Source: JAAFHS01 sp031396505
GTDB lineage: Bacteria > Pseudomonadota > Alphaproteobacteria > Rhodobacterales > Rhodobacteraceae
NCBI GenBank assembly: GCA_031396505.1
Contig: JANNKX010000108.1
Span: forward strand, 1 to 61,508
Reading direction: 5' to 3'
DNA: 61,508 nucleotides
The notes below the pieces were generated by a model, which worked only from the letters and a program-made list of their open reading frames with translations, did not search any database and was not told the origin of the DNA. Made by a program: the position numbers and the translations under genes. Below, one piece after another: positions 18,775 to 27,775 of this stretch (the stretch's first letter is position 1; every line of letters begins with the position of its first letter).

Positions 18775-18881
18775 TCCCACACCTGTTTTCAACACCCAAG
18801 ACCGAACATGCGCGCAGGGCGTAAAGATGCCGTAAAATTTCGGGGCGCGCATCGCGCAACACACTGCAATCACATCGGTTT

Positions 18882-18897
18882 TTAGACGAGTTTTAAC
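18882..18897. promoter_or_regulatory. CtrA-like box upstream of motB
   Basis: TTAG-ACGAGTT-TTAAC on the plus strand, one mismatch from TTAA-N7-TTAAC. It overlaps the stop codon of the HlyD-like gene and lies about 110 bases upstream of the motB ATG, so if functional it drives motB or a motB-flgE transcript. Confidence 0.55.
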
Positions 18898-20068
18898 GTT
18901 CGTGCAGCGCCTCGCTACTTTTGTAAAGCGGCTTGGTCAGATAGGACAAGATCGTCTTACTACCGGTCTGCAATTCGACCGTGGCTTGCATGCCCGGGCG
19001 GATCTCAAGATTGCGCTGGCGGTCCGTCAATTGCGACAGGTCCACGCTGAGCGTTACCTTGTAATGCGGATCGCCATCCTGAGCGCGCGAACGTTCATCC
19101 GTGAAGGTGTCGGCTGATACAAACTGGACGGTCGCAGGCAGGGTGCCATAGATCGTATAGTCATAGGCCGACAGTTTCACCGTCGCCTCTTGGCCCACCA
19201 GAACAGATGCGATGTCCCGTGGCGCGACCTTCGCTTCGACGAATAATTCATCATCCAGTGGGATGATCTGCATGATCTCTTCGCCGGGTCGCACGACGCC
19301 GCCGATGGTGGTGACGCTGACCTTGTTCACCACGCCGCGCATGGGGGCCATCAGGACGGTGCGGCCCAACTGATCCTCGCCCTGTTTCAGACGCTGGCGC
19401 AGTGAGGCAAGTTCGGTTTGCACTTCGGCATAGTCGCTGGCGCGTTCCAGTTCGGTCTGACCGATCGCCTCGGCCAGGCGGGCCTCGGCATCGCTGAATT
19501 CCTTGCGGGCGCGGGTGACCTCGATCAGGGGGACGACCTCTTGATCCAGCATCCGTTCCATCAGATCAAGTTCTTGCCGCGCCTGTTCCAGCACAGCACC
19601 CGTGCCATCCTTGCGGGCGCGAAATTCGGTCTGGCGGGCTGTCAGCAGGGCCTTTTCAGACGACACGATCGCAGGCACGCGCAGTGCCCATTGATCGGGT
19701 ACCGCGAAATCCGTATCGCCCGCGATTTCGGCCTCAAGCCGGAGGCGGCGGATTTCACGGGCTGCGATCTGATCGGCAAGATCATCGACACCAGCCTGAT
19801 ACTGCGTGCCATACAACCGGGCGAGCATCTGGCCCGGTTCGACGATATCGCCCTCGGCCACAGTCAGTTCGGCAAGAATGCCGCCTTCCAGGTTCTGAAT
19901 GATTTGTGGGCGCGAGGATGGCACAACTTGGCCAGGCGCGCGCACAATTTCATCAACAAAGGCGAAAGCGGCCCAAAGGATGAATACCAATAGTGACAGG
20001 CCGATCATCCAGATCGTCAGGCTGGGGCCGCGACCGCGATCTTCGAATGGCTGATCGTAGGTGGTCAT
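18893..20068 (-). CDS. Type I secretion periplasmic adaptor (HlyD family)
   Basis: 391 residues from the ATG at 20068, which overlaps the ABC transporter stop (ATGA). One N-terminal TM helix (SLTIWMIGLSLLVFILWAAF), then the lipoyl/beta-barrel part APGQVVPSSRPQIIQNLEGG and a long coiled-coil region (about residues 100-230), then LMAPMRGVVNKVSVTTIGGV and RPGEEIMQIIPLDDEL. The C-terminal segment RNLEIRPGMQATVELQTGSK and ILSYLTKPL is the standard HlyD/LapC ending. Bridges the inner-membrane ABC protein and the TolC-like outer-membrane protein for export of the adjacent adhesin. Confidence 0.93.
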   Translation of the reverse strand: MTTYDQPFEDRGRGPSLTIWMIGLSLLVFILWAAFAFVDEIVRAPGQVVPSSRPQIIQNLEGGILAELTVAEGDIVEPGQMLARLYGTQYQAGVDDLADQIAAREIRRLRLEAEIAGDTDFAVPDQWALRVPAIVSSEKALLTARQTEFRARKDGTGAVLEQARQELDLMERMLDQEVVPLIEVTRARKEFSDAEARLAEAIGQTELERASDYAEVQTELASLRQRLKQGEDQLGRTVLMAPMRGVVNKVSVTTIGGVVRPGEEIMQIIPLDDELFVEAKVAPRDIASVLVGQEATVKLSAYDYTIYGTLPATVQFVSADTFTDERSRAQDGDPHYKVTLSVDLSQLTDRQRNLEIRPGMQATVELQTGSKTILSYLTKPLYKSSEALHER

Positions 20069-22272
20069 TTGCCCGCCCCCTGCGCCTTGTTCAGATGTGC
20101 GAGAACGGCATCGCGCGGGCCGTCCACTGCCATGCGGCCGTTTTGCAGGATGAGCGTGCGGGTCGTCAGTTGCAGGATCGGCACGCGGTGGGTGGCAATG
20201 ATTGCTGTGCGTCCGTCCAGCCACGTGTGCAGGCGGCTGACCATCGTCGCCTCCAGCGTCTGGTCAAGGGCGGCAGTTGGTTCATCCAAAATCGCCACGG
20301 CGGGGTTCTGCAGCCAAAGGCGCGCCCAGCCGATGCTTTGACGCTGACCGACAGACAAACCCTCGCCCATTTCCTTGATTTCCAGATCAAGTCCACGGGG
20401 GTGGGCGCGCACCATTTGGCCAAGACCCGCAAAGTCGAGTGCCGCAAGCAGGCGGTCGTCGTCACGTTCCAGTTGGGTCATGTTCAGGTTATCGCGGACG
20501 GTACCCGCAAACAGACGCACGTCTTGGCCCAAGTATCCGATCCCGCGCCGGATATCGCGCGGATGGACCTGCGCAATATCGACGCCGTCGATCATCACGC
20601 GGCCGGCGTTGGGTTCATAAAGTCCCGCCAAAAGCCGTAGTAATGTCGATTTCCCCGACCCGTTGGCCCCCAATACGGCAATCCTTTGCCCCGCAGGAAT
20701 TGCCAATGCGGGAATATCAAGTGTCGGGGCGGCCTTGGGGTCATACCGGAAATCAAGCCCGCTGATTTCAAACGCGCCCGTCAGTTTTTCGCGCCGCAGA
20801 TAAGTGCGATCCGCCTCTTCGACCTGCCGCGCATTGGCGACAACATCAAGGGCAACAAGGGCGGCCTTGGTATTGGACCAGCGCGCCATGGTTGCCGACA
20901 GCGCGGCCAGGGGGCCAAGAGTTCGGCTGGTGAGGATACCGATGGCGATGATGGTGCCAACCGTGAACTGACCCGCAAAGACAAGGTAAGTGCCAACGAC
21001 AACCGAGGTGATATAGGTGATCTGCTGCACACCCTGCGCCCAGTAACCCAACATCGCGGTCAGGTTGCGCTGTTCGGACGTTTTCTGCGATGTCAGAGCC
21101 ACAAGTTCACCCCAGATCCGCGCTACACGATCTTCGCCGCGCGTTGTGGTCAGGGTTTCCTGTTCATAGATCGCCTCGTACAGCATACGCCCGGCGCGGG
21201 TACTGGCCCCTTGCGTCGCCATGGTCAGAGCGACAATACGTTTCTGGAACAGGAGGCCGGGAAGAACCATCAGAAGCCCGCCCAAGATCAGAACCCAAAC
21301 AAGATTTCCGCCGATGGATGCAACAAGGGCAAGGAAAATCAGGATGAAAGGCAGGTCCGTCAGTGTGCCGATCGTCGAGGCGGAAAAGAATTCCCGGACC
21401 GATCCGAAGTCGCGCATGGCGGCAAACAACTGGCTTGGTTTGCGCTCTCCAGGTGCCGCGCGCATGTACAAAAGGCGTTGCATCAGGCGGTTTTGGACAG
21501 ACAATTCGATGCGCCGCCCGCTGAGGTCCATCAGGCTGGACCGTGCGAGTTTCAGGACACCTTCCAGCACAATCGCCAGAAACGCGCCGATGGCCAGCAC
21601 CCATAACGTGGATTCGGATTGATGCGGGATCACGCGGTCATAGACCTGCAAGGAAAACAGCGCCACCGACACCGCCAATAGATTGGCCACCAACGACCCA
21701 GCGGTTACCTCGATGAAAGCACGCCGGTGATGGGCGAATTCGCCCCAAAACCAGTGCGGCGCGACGGCGGTATCGCTGTGACGGTCCTGCAGCGCATCAA
21801 GAGAGAGGGCGGCAACCACAACGCGTCCGGCATAAACCGCGCAGAACACCTGATGCGTGACCTCGCCGCGCATATCAGCGGAGGCTGGGTCATAGATAAA
21901 GATGTAATCATCGCTTTGGCCAAGAACCAGAACCACCGCGCCGTAGTTCATTTCGGCCAGTGCTGGCCAGGCCTGCGGGCCGGGTGCGCGCAGTTTCTGC
22001 ATCCGGCACGGCAGTCCGGCACCGCTCAACGCCGCTGCCAGCGTGCCGACAGCGGGCGCATCGCCTGTCGCATCGCGGCCCATCAGTTCAAGCACATCGC
22101 TGGTCGCAATATCGACACCAACAAGGCCAGAAAACACGGCTGCAAGGTTCGCCATTTCAATCGCCGCGTCCGAGTGGCGCGGGCGGGCGGCATCATTTGC
22201 GGGTGTCGCACGCACCACGGGTGGCGACACCCGCGCGGCATTCATATCAAACGAGATGACCCGATCATTCAT
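20065..22272 (-). CDS. Type I secretion ABC transporter, C39-like domain
   Basis: 735 residues. Residues about 35-160 form a C39-peptidase-like domain without a recognisable catalytic Cys, as in RTX/LapB exporters, where it only docks substrate. About residues 185-455 form the six-TM ABC permease domain. The ATPase has Walker A GANGSGKS (535-542), Q-loop GYLGQDVRLFAG, signature LSVGQRQ (about 639) in place of LSGGQ, Walker B AILDEP (about 660) and switch His in IIATHR. The start overlaps the TolC-like stop. Energises secretion, most likely of the Ig-repeat protein. Confidence 0.93.
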   Translation of the reverse strand: MNDRVISFDMNAARVSPPVVRATPANDAARPRHSDAAIEMANLAAVFSGLVGVDIATSDVLELMGRDATGDAPAVGTLAAALSGAGLPCRMQKLRAPGPQAWPALAEMNYGAVVLVLGQSDDYIFIYDPASADMRGEVTHQVFCAVYAGRVVVAALSLDALQDRHSDTAVAPHWFWGEFAHHRRAFIEVTAGSLVANLLAVSVALFSLQVYDRVIPHQSESTLWVLAIGAFLAIVLEGVLKLARSSLMDLSGRRIELSVQNRLMQRLLYMRAAPGERKPSQLFAAMRDFGSVREFFSASTIGTLTDLPFILIFLALVASIGGNLVWVLILGGLLMVLPGLLFQKRIVALTMATQGASTRAGRMLYEAIYEQETLTTTRGEDRVARIWGELVALTSQKTSEQRNLTAMLGYWAQGVQQITYITSVVVGTYLVFAGQFTVGTIIAIGILTSRTLGPLAALSATMARWSNTKAALVALDVVANARQVEEADRTYLRREKLTGAFEISGLDFRYDPKAAPTLDIPALAIPAGQRIAVLGANGSGKSTLLRLLAGLYEPNAGRVMIDGVDIAQVHPRDIRRGIGYLGQDVRLFAGTVRDNLNMTQLERDDDRLLAALDFAGLGQMVRAHPRGLDLEIKEMGEGLSVGQRQSIGWARLWLQNPAVAILDEPTAALDQTLEATMVSRLHTWLDGRTAIIATHRVPILQLTTRTLILQNGRMAVDGPRDAVLAHLNKAQGAGK

Positions 22273-23609
22273 AGCCGCGCCCCATCAACCAACTGCCCAC
22301 GCACACGTGCGATCTGCAACTGCCGCAACGCGATTTCGTACTTCAAGGCCCCATGTTCACGTGCAAGCCGCGCATAGCTTTCATCTTGGCTGACCAGTTC
22401 AAGAAGGGTACGGCGGCCCACCTGATACTGTTCAGCGAATAGGTCGAGGTTGATCTTGGTCTGCGACAAGACCTGTGCCCCGTCGCGTTCGCGAATTTGT
22501 AGGGCTTCGATCTGCTGTTCCAGTGTCACGATATCGCGGCGCGCATCCATCGACGCTTCGGCGATACGGCGATCGGACAGATCTTCGGCGGCACCAAGGG
22601 CTGCAAGATCTGCGCCAAGGCCGAGGCCAATCAGGCTGTCGGTACCCAGCGTAAGCCCCGAAGCGACATCGCCGCTGTCATCCAGCGTCGCGCGGGCGCT
22701 GACGCCGGGCAGAAGTCCTGCGCGGGCAATCTTTGCCGCGGCAATGGTCCGCGCGCCGTCACCACGCGCGATCAGTACCGACAGCGGCTCGGTCCCCGCA
22801 TCGCTGCCCACCGCTTGTAAGCCGCGCCCAACTGTTCCAGAAGTGGCGGAAATCGCGTTCAGGCTGGCAAGGGCCGCGTTCACCGCTGCCTGATCTGACG
22901 CGAAGGTCGATTGCATCTCGGTCAGTTTCTGCCGGATAATCTGTGCCTCTGATCGGTCGGATAGGCCACCTGCCGTACGCACCCCCACGACGCGATCATA
23001 TTCGCGCAAACGGTCAACGGCCGCCCCGGCCACAGCACTTTGTTCGCGGGCAAGTTCACTTTCGATATAGTAAGAAAGGCCTTCATAGACCCGGTCATTC
23101 ATGTCCTGCGCCAAGACGACGGCGGCCACTTCAACATCAGCGGCGGCAAAATCGCGTTCTGCCTTGTTGCGACCATTGTCAAAAATCGTCTGTTCCAGAA
23201 CCATCGACGCCAGCACCGAACCCAGCGAGGCAAGATTGACCGCAGGCCCTATGGACGGCAGCCAGTTCTTGGAACGCGCTTCGGCCCGAAGGCGTGCAAT
23301 ACGCAACTCGGCAACGGCAGTCCCCGCGCTGGCCGCAATCACGCTATCGGCGACGGCGGTAAAGGGGCCGTTGCCTTCGATGACGCTGCGGCGACTGCGC
23401 AAGCTGTCGATGAGGCCGGAGGTGACGACGCCCTGTTCGGTAAATGAGCCTGGCTGCGGCGTATCATTTGGCCCCAAGCCTTGTCCGATACCCAGCCTCG
23501 CGGCTTGCGGGTCACCAATGCAGCCTGACAACAAAGTCAGGGCCGCAATGGCGGCGGGAAGGGGGTGCCGTGGCCCCCATCCCGGATGGTGTTTTGCAAG
23601 CAAGGGCAT
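22269..23609 (-). CDS. TolC-family outer-membrane secretion lipoprotein
   Basis: 446 residues with GGAGG-type ribosome site. The signal peptide ends in a lipobox (LTLLSGC, Cys near residue 30), so this is predicted to be a lipidated TolC-like channel, which is less usual for type I systems than for RND pumps. The mature protein has two long helical repeats typical of outer-membrane efflux proteins (RIARLRAEARSKNWLPSIGP and VDRLREYDRVVGVRTAGG; later RRDIVTLEQQIEALQIRERD and YQVGRRTLLELVSQDESYAR). Second gene after the adhesin; coupled to the ABC gene. Confidence 0.88.
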   Translation of the reverse strand: MPLLAKHHPGWGPRHPLPAAIAALTLLSGCIGDPQAARLGIGQGLGPNDTPQPGSFTEQGVVTSGLIDSLRSRRSVIEGNGPFTAVADSVIAASAGTAVAELRIARLRAEARSKNWLPSIGPAVNLASLGSVLASMVLEQTIFDNGRNKAERDFAAADVEVAAVVLAQDMNDRVYEGLSYYIESELAREQSAVAGAAVDRLREYDRVVGVRTAGGLSDRSEAQIIRQKLTEMQSTFASDQAAVNAALASLNAISATSGTVGRGLQAVGSDAGTEPLSVLIARGDGARTIAAAKIARAGLLPGVSARATLDDSGDVASGLTLGTDSLIGLGLGADLAALGAAEDLSDRRIAEASMDARRDIVTLEQQIEALQIRERDGAQVLSQTKINLDLFAEQYQVGRRTLLELVSQDESYARLAREHGALKYEIALRQLQIARVRGQLVDGARL

Positions 23610-23624
23610 TGCCCCAGCCTCCGA

Positions 23625-26600
23625 TCAGACGACTCGCTGGATATCGTCGTCCAGCAGGACGGTCGCACCCATATTGCCCAGCGTGTAGACGCTGTAGGTC
23701 TGACCGTCGATCGTGACGTTGTTGCCGGTGTCGTTCGCCCCCGTCATCGTCACGGTGTCATCCGCACCACCTGCAATCGTCAGGGTCTTGTCGGCCCCCG
23801 TCAGACTGCGGATTTGCGCGTCGGTGATGGTCAGGCTGGCTTGTGGCGCAACCGTCAGATCAATCGTGCTGAAGTCAAACCCCTGCAAACCGGTTCGGTT
23901 CAGATCAACCGTGCTGGAACTGGTGTTGTTTACGATGAACAGCGTGCTGGATTCGTTTCCTGCGGTATCTTCGGTGTTGATGACAAGATAAGTGCCGTCC
24001 GGCACGCGGTTGGTGCCGAAGGAATAGTTTGTCTCGCCCGGCTTGTTGTCCGGATCTATGGACTCCGTTGCAGCCATGGCCGTCGCGGAACCGGATGCGC
24101 CAACCTTGAAAAAGGTCAAGTCATCATCACTGCTGGTTACGCCCACACCACGCACGCCGCTTGATGCCGGGCGGACATCCCGGTCAAAGGTGATGACGTC
24201 AGGTGCGCCCGGTGCCACGGTATCAACCGCGAATGTTTCGGTGATAACGGCGGTGTTTCCGGCACGGTCAATGGCCGTGATGGTTGCCGTGGTGCTGACC
24301 TCACCTGTCGGCAATTCGCCGACCGCAAAGGTTGCTGACCACAGGCCGTTTGCGCCGGCCTGCACTGTGTGGCTGGAACCGTTGGCGAGGCGAACCACCA
24401 CCGAAGAATTCGGCTCTACCGTGCCTTGCAGTGTCAGGCCAGACGCGACTTCGAGCGCGTTCAGGACGCCGTCGCCACCGATGGTGCCACCCGTGCGGGC
24501 AAAGTTGCGCACCACTGTGTCGATTTGCACCTGTTGGGTCAGGATCGATGTGTTGCCGACCGCATCCGTAGCCGTGGCCGTCATCGGAACCGTACTTTCG
24601 CCTGCGGGGATCTGGTTCGCAGGGATGACGGCTGACCATGTGGTCCCGTTCACGGTTGCCGCGATGCTGGTGCCGTTGGCAAGTTTGACCATAACGGTTG
24701 AACCCGCCTCGACCGTGCCCGTCACAGTCAGGCCAGCGTCTGCCTCGACCTTGTTGACGACCGTATCGGCCCCGGTCGGCACAATGTTGGAGGTGAAGGG
24801 CTGCACGACCGTGTCGACACGCACCTGGTGGCTGGCGGTGTCGGTGTTGCCGGCAAGATCGGTTGCGGTGACCGTAACGGTCATATCGTACTGACCGGGC
24901 CGCACTTCGCCTGCGGTCCAGCTTGCCGTCCAGTTACCGTTTCCGTCTGCGGTGACGGTGCGGGTGATGCCGTCAAAGGTGACGGCCACCCTTGCACCCG
25001 CCTCGGCGGTACCAGTCAGGACGATGCCATTTGCGGCCTCGGATCCGGATTCGATGTTGTCGCCACCGAACTGGCTGCTGCCGATAGTGACATCGGTGCC
25101 AGTGTCGATGGTGATGGTACGGGTGTCTGTCGCAGTGTTGCCTGCAGCATCGCGGGCCGTGACAGTGGCCGTCGTCGCCATCGGCAGCATGCTGGTTGGC
25201 AGGCCATCGGCGGCAAAGTTGACCGTCCATGTCCCATTTGTCGCGACTGCCGCGGGCATGGTCTGCCCATTCCAGGTCACCGAAACCGTTGCGCCCGGCT
25301 GTGCCGTGCCTGTCAAAGTCACGCCATCGGCGCGTTCCGTCGCGTTCACGGTGTTGTCGGTTTCTACAGGGGCCGACGCAAAAGCCACGGATGTTGTGGT
25401 ATCAACCCGCATTACATGGGTTGCTGTACGAATATTGCCTGCGGCATCGGTTGATGTTGCATTGATCGTCGCATCATATTCGCCGCCGGTTAGCGAACCC
25501 GCCGCCCAGTTCAGCGACCATTTTCCATCGCCGCCGACCGTAACCGTGCGCGTGATGCTCTGCAGCGTCATGCTGATCGTCGAACCTGCCGTGCCCATGC
25601 CGCTGATGGTGAAACCCGCCGTATTTTCGGCGCCGTTTACCGTGTTATCTGCCGTCACAGGATCGAATGCGATGGTGTTGGGAATGGTGTCGATGACCAC
25701 GCGGTCATTGACAATCGTCACGTTGCCCAGTGGGTCTGTCGCGCGGATCACGGCGGGAACGGTATATTCGCCGCCCGGCAGTTCCGTGGTCGTGTAGTTG
25801 ACAGACCACGTTCCGGAGGTGCCCACAGTGACGGTTTTGACGATGTTGTTGATCGTAACGCTGAGGGTTGCACCTGCCTCGGACGTGCCTGTCAGCGTGA
25901 CGCCGTTGGCATGTTCAGCAAGGTTTTCGACGTCGCCATTGCTCTCAAACCCTTGCGTCAGGCTGACGGGGGGCGGTGTCAGATCGATGACATAGTTCGG
26001 GCCATCCAACGGAATCGGTGTACCACCCGGCGGCGTGACGACGACATCAGAGTCGTAATTTCCATCTGGCGGCAGACTGGTACCGGGAAAGGTCACGCCC
26101 CATGTGCCATCGGGCCGGATCGTCGTGGTTTGCGTCTGGTTGCCAACGGTAACGACAACCGCATCGCCTACCACGCCCGTACCGGTGATATCAAGGTCAC
26201 GGTCGACAGTATTGCTTGTGATTGTTTCTGTCCGGCCTGGATTGTCGACCGTGGGCTGGGGGCGGCCACCGCCGCCGCCATCGCCATCGCCGCCACCCAG
26301 CAGCAGCCCGCCACCGATCAGACCCGCGCCAATGCCGCCCGCGCCAAGACCCCCACCCAGCAGACCCGGAATGAACAAGCCCTGCCCCGCGGGTTCGTCG
26401 CTGACAGCGACAGCTTGGGCGAAGTTGTCACCGTCTACAAAGCGCAGATCGTCAAGAACGCTGTACTTATCCCAGCTGTCGGTCGCGCCATAGCTTGCAA
26501 ACTGGGTTCCTTCGCCGCCCGTCAGATCAACCGCGATCACCTCGCCATTGGTCGACAGATACAGCAGGTTCTGTTCCGCACCGGCAAAAAAGCCCGCCAG

Positions 26601-26804
26601 TTTGACCGTGCTGCCATCGGTAAGCGTGATCAAAAGATCGCCGCCCGCCCGTTCATAGGCAACCACGCTGTTGCGGGACAGGTTGAGCGAGATTTCGTCG
26701 CCCGATCCCATCTGAATGAAATTGCTGCCCGTATCACCGCCGACAGCACCACGTACCAAACCGCCCGCTGAATCGCGAACGGCGAAATCAATCGCCTGCA
26801 CCAT
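23625..26804 (-). CDS. Large Ig-repeat adhesin, probable type I substrate
   Basis: 1059 residues. Residues about 25-100 match the BapA-type prefix domain (GDEISLNLSRNSVVAYERAG, LTDGSTVKLAGFFAG). A glycine-rich hinge follows (about 149-180). Seven bacterial Ig-like repeats come next: about 190-275, 277-373, 375-470, 471-568, 570-665, 667-763 and 765-862, each about 97 residues with the pattern VTLTGT-AxxGATVxV-GxWxxNF-ATDxAGNT-VDT. Residues about 870-1059 form a C-terminal secretion region with Asp/Gly-rich motifs (AGGADDTVTMTGANDTG) but no clean RTX array. No N-terminal signal peptide, fitting type I export by the three genes that follow. Likely surface attachment or biofilm protein. Confidence 0.85.
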   Translation of the reverse strand: MVQAIDFAVRDSAGGLVRGAVGGDTGSNFIQMGSGDEISLNLSRNSVVAYERAGGDLLITLTDGSTVKLAGFFAGAEQNLLYLSTNGEVIAVDLTGGEGTQFASYGATDSWDKYSVLDDLRFVDGDNFAQAVAVSDEPAGQGLFIPGLLGGGLGAGGIGAGLIGGGLLLGGGDGDGGGGGRPQPTVDNPGRTETITSNTVDRDLDITGTGVVGDAVVVTVGNQTQTTTIRPDGTWGVTFPGTSLPPDGNYDSDVVVTPPGGTPIPLDGPNYVIDLTPPPVSLTQGFESNGDVENLAEHANGVTLTGTSEAGATLSVTINNIVKTVTVGTSGTWSVNYTTTELPGGEYTVPAVIRATDPLGNVTIVNDRVVIDTIPNTIAFDPVTADNTVNGAENTAGFTISGMGTAGSTISMTLQSITRTVTVGGDGKWSLNWAAGSLTGGEYDATINATSTDAAGNIRTATHVMRVDTTTSVAFASAPVETDNTVNATERADGVTLTGTAQPGATVSVTWNGQTMPAAVATNGTWTVNFAADGLPTSMLPMATTATVTARDAAGNTATDTRTITIDTGTDVTIGSSQFGGDNIESGSEAANGIVLTGTAEAGARVAVTFDGITRTVTADGNGNWTASWTAGEVRPGQYDMTVTVTATDLAGNTDTASHQVRVDTVVQPFTSNIVPTGADTVVNKVEADAGLTVTGTVEAGSTVMVKLANGTSIAATVNGTTWSAVIPANQIPAGESTVPMTATATDAVGNTSILTQQVQIDTVVRNFARTGGTIGGDGVLNALEVASGLTLQGTVEPNSSVVVRLANGSSHTVQAGANGLWSATFAVGELPTGEVSTTATITAIDRAGNTAVITETFAVDTVAPGAPDVITFDRDVRPASSGVRGVGVTSSDDDLTFFKVGASGSATAMAATESIDPDNKPGETNYSFGTNRVPDGTYLVINTEDTAGNESSTLFIVNNTSSSTVDLNRTGLQGFDFSTIDLTVAPQASLTITDAQIRSLTGADKTLTIAGGADDTVTMTGANDTGNNVTIDGQTYSVYTLGNMGATVLLDDDIQRVV

Positions 26805-27124
26805 GATCTACTCCGCCTCAAATGCTGGATTTTGTTATCCAGCTCATTTTTCAGCCCTGATTTGGGCCATTGACATTAGGGGTAAGAGATTTCTTGCTCA
26901 ATTTCTAGTGGTTGCTTTTCATCATCGCCTGCATTCTGCAAAATTTTGGCCACAGTCGCGCCACAATGCTGCTTTTGTTGTGAAAAATGCCACAGTTCAA
27001 TCGGCAAGTTTCCACCACCCTTAGTGGGCACTTGCGCCGGGCATACAGAATGTCTCGCGCATTTCTATGCCGTGTCCGCCAGCTTTGGCTTGATCATGCG
27101 CATGATGCGGCGTTTGATCGGCAA
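26805..27124. other. Intergenic region between adhesin and gntR
   Basis: 320 bases without a convincing gene, noticeably more AT-rich than the flanks. It must hold the promoters of both divergent genes. A perfect hairpin at 26824-26843 sits in the adhesin leader. In-frame ATGs at 26987 and 27050 could extend the GntR protein. No CtrA-like box was found here. Confidence 0.6.
26824..26843 (-). promoter_or_regulatory. Hairpin in adhesin 5' leader
   Basis: GCTGGAT and ATCCAGC form a perfect seven-base stem around a six-base loop, ending 20 bases before the adhesin ATG and just upstream of its purine-rich ribosome site. It could modulate translation or mRNA stability of the adhesin, or be a protein-binding palindrome; no function is proven. 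Confidence 0.45.
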
Positions 27125-27775
27125 ATGGCCGCGCAACCTGACACACTCCTTTCGACACTGTTATCATGGATCGACATGGGTCGACTGAACCCCGGCGATG
27201 TGATTGACGAGGCGGCTCTTGTGGCCGAATTCACGGTGTCGCGCACCCCCGTGCGCGAAGCGCTGTTGCAACTGGAGGCGATGGGTTTGTTGCGCCGCTT
27301 GCCCCGCAAGGGTGCGGTGGTGTTTCGCCCGACACTGGAAGAGTTTCTGGCCATCCTTGAGGTGCACGCACGTCTGGAAGGGCAGGCCGCAGGTCTGGCA
27401 GCACGGCGTCTGTCGGTGACCGGTGCAGCGGCGTTGGAGGCCGTGGTGGCCGCGTGCGAGAACCATGCGACACAAAAGGGCGACCTTGATCCCGATGACT
27501 ATTACCAGTTGAACCTGCGATTCCACGAAACCGTGGCCATCGCGGGAGGCAATCCTTTCCTGACTGACATGATCAAGACCAACGCGCGCAAGCTGCTTGC
27601 GTACTATCGGGCGCGTTACCGATATGCCGGAATGATCGCGGCGTCGGCCCGCGAACACCGTGCTATTGCCTCCTTGATCCTGGGCCGCGATTCTGCAGAG
27701 GCAGAGGCATTGATGCAGCGTCATGTGCAGTTCGATCAGGTGACGGCGATGGATCTGCTGGCTGTGCTCGGATAG
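27125..27775 (+). CDS. GntR-family regulator (FCD/FadR type)
   Basis: I place the start at 27125 (MAAQPDTLLSTLLSWIDMG), 216 residues; starts at 27050 or 26987 remain possible. The N-terminal winged HTH is clear (LNPGDVIDEAALVAEFTVSRTPVREALLQLEAMG) and the FCD ligand domain follows, with Asp and His residues in DPDDYYQLNLRFHETVAIAG that bind metal in this family. Divergent from nothing but oriented toward the amidotransferase-like gene, which it overlaps convergently by 113 bases. It is the obvious candidate regulator of the P450/ligase module. Confidence 0.87.
   Translation: MAAQPDTLLSTLLSWIDMGRLNPGDVIDEAALVAEFTVSRTPVREALLQLEAMGLLRRLPRKGAVVFRPTLEEFLAILEVHARLEGQAAGLAARRLSVTGAAALEAVVAACENHATQKGDLDPDDYYQLNLRFHETVAIAGGNPFLTDMIKTNARKLLAYYRARYRYAGMIAASAREHRAIASLILGRDSAEAEALMQRHVQFDQVTAMDLLAVLG

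Noticed and set aside
23700..26000. Spaced repeats that could suggest a CRISPR array
   Set aside because: The period is about 290 bases and the repeats are diverged protein-coding Ig domains, not short identical repeats with unique spacers.
23713..26771. Several plus-strand frames opposite the adhesin
   Set aside because: Their apparent repetition mirrors the Ig-repeat coding sequence on the other strand.
26881..26930. TTGACA-like promoter upstream of gntR
   Set aside because: A TTGACA hexamer is present but no acceptable -10 box follows at the right distance.
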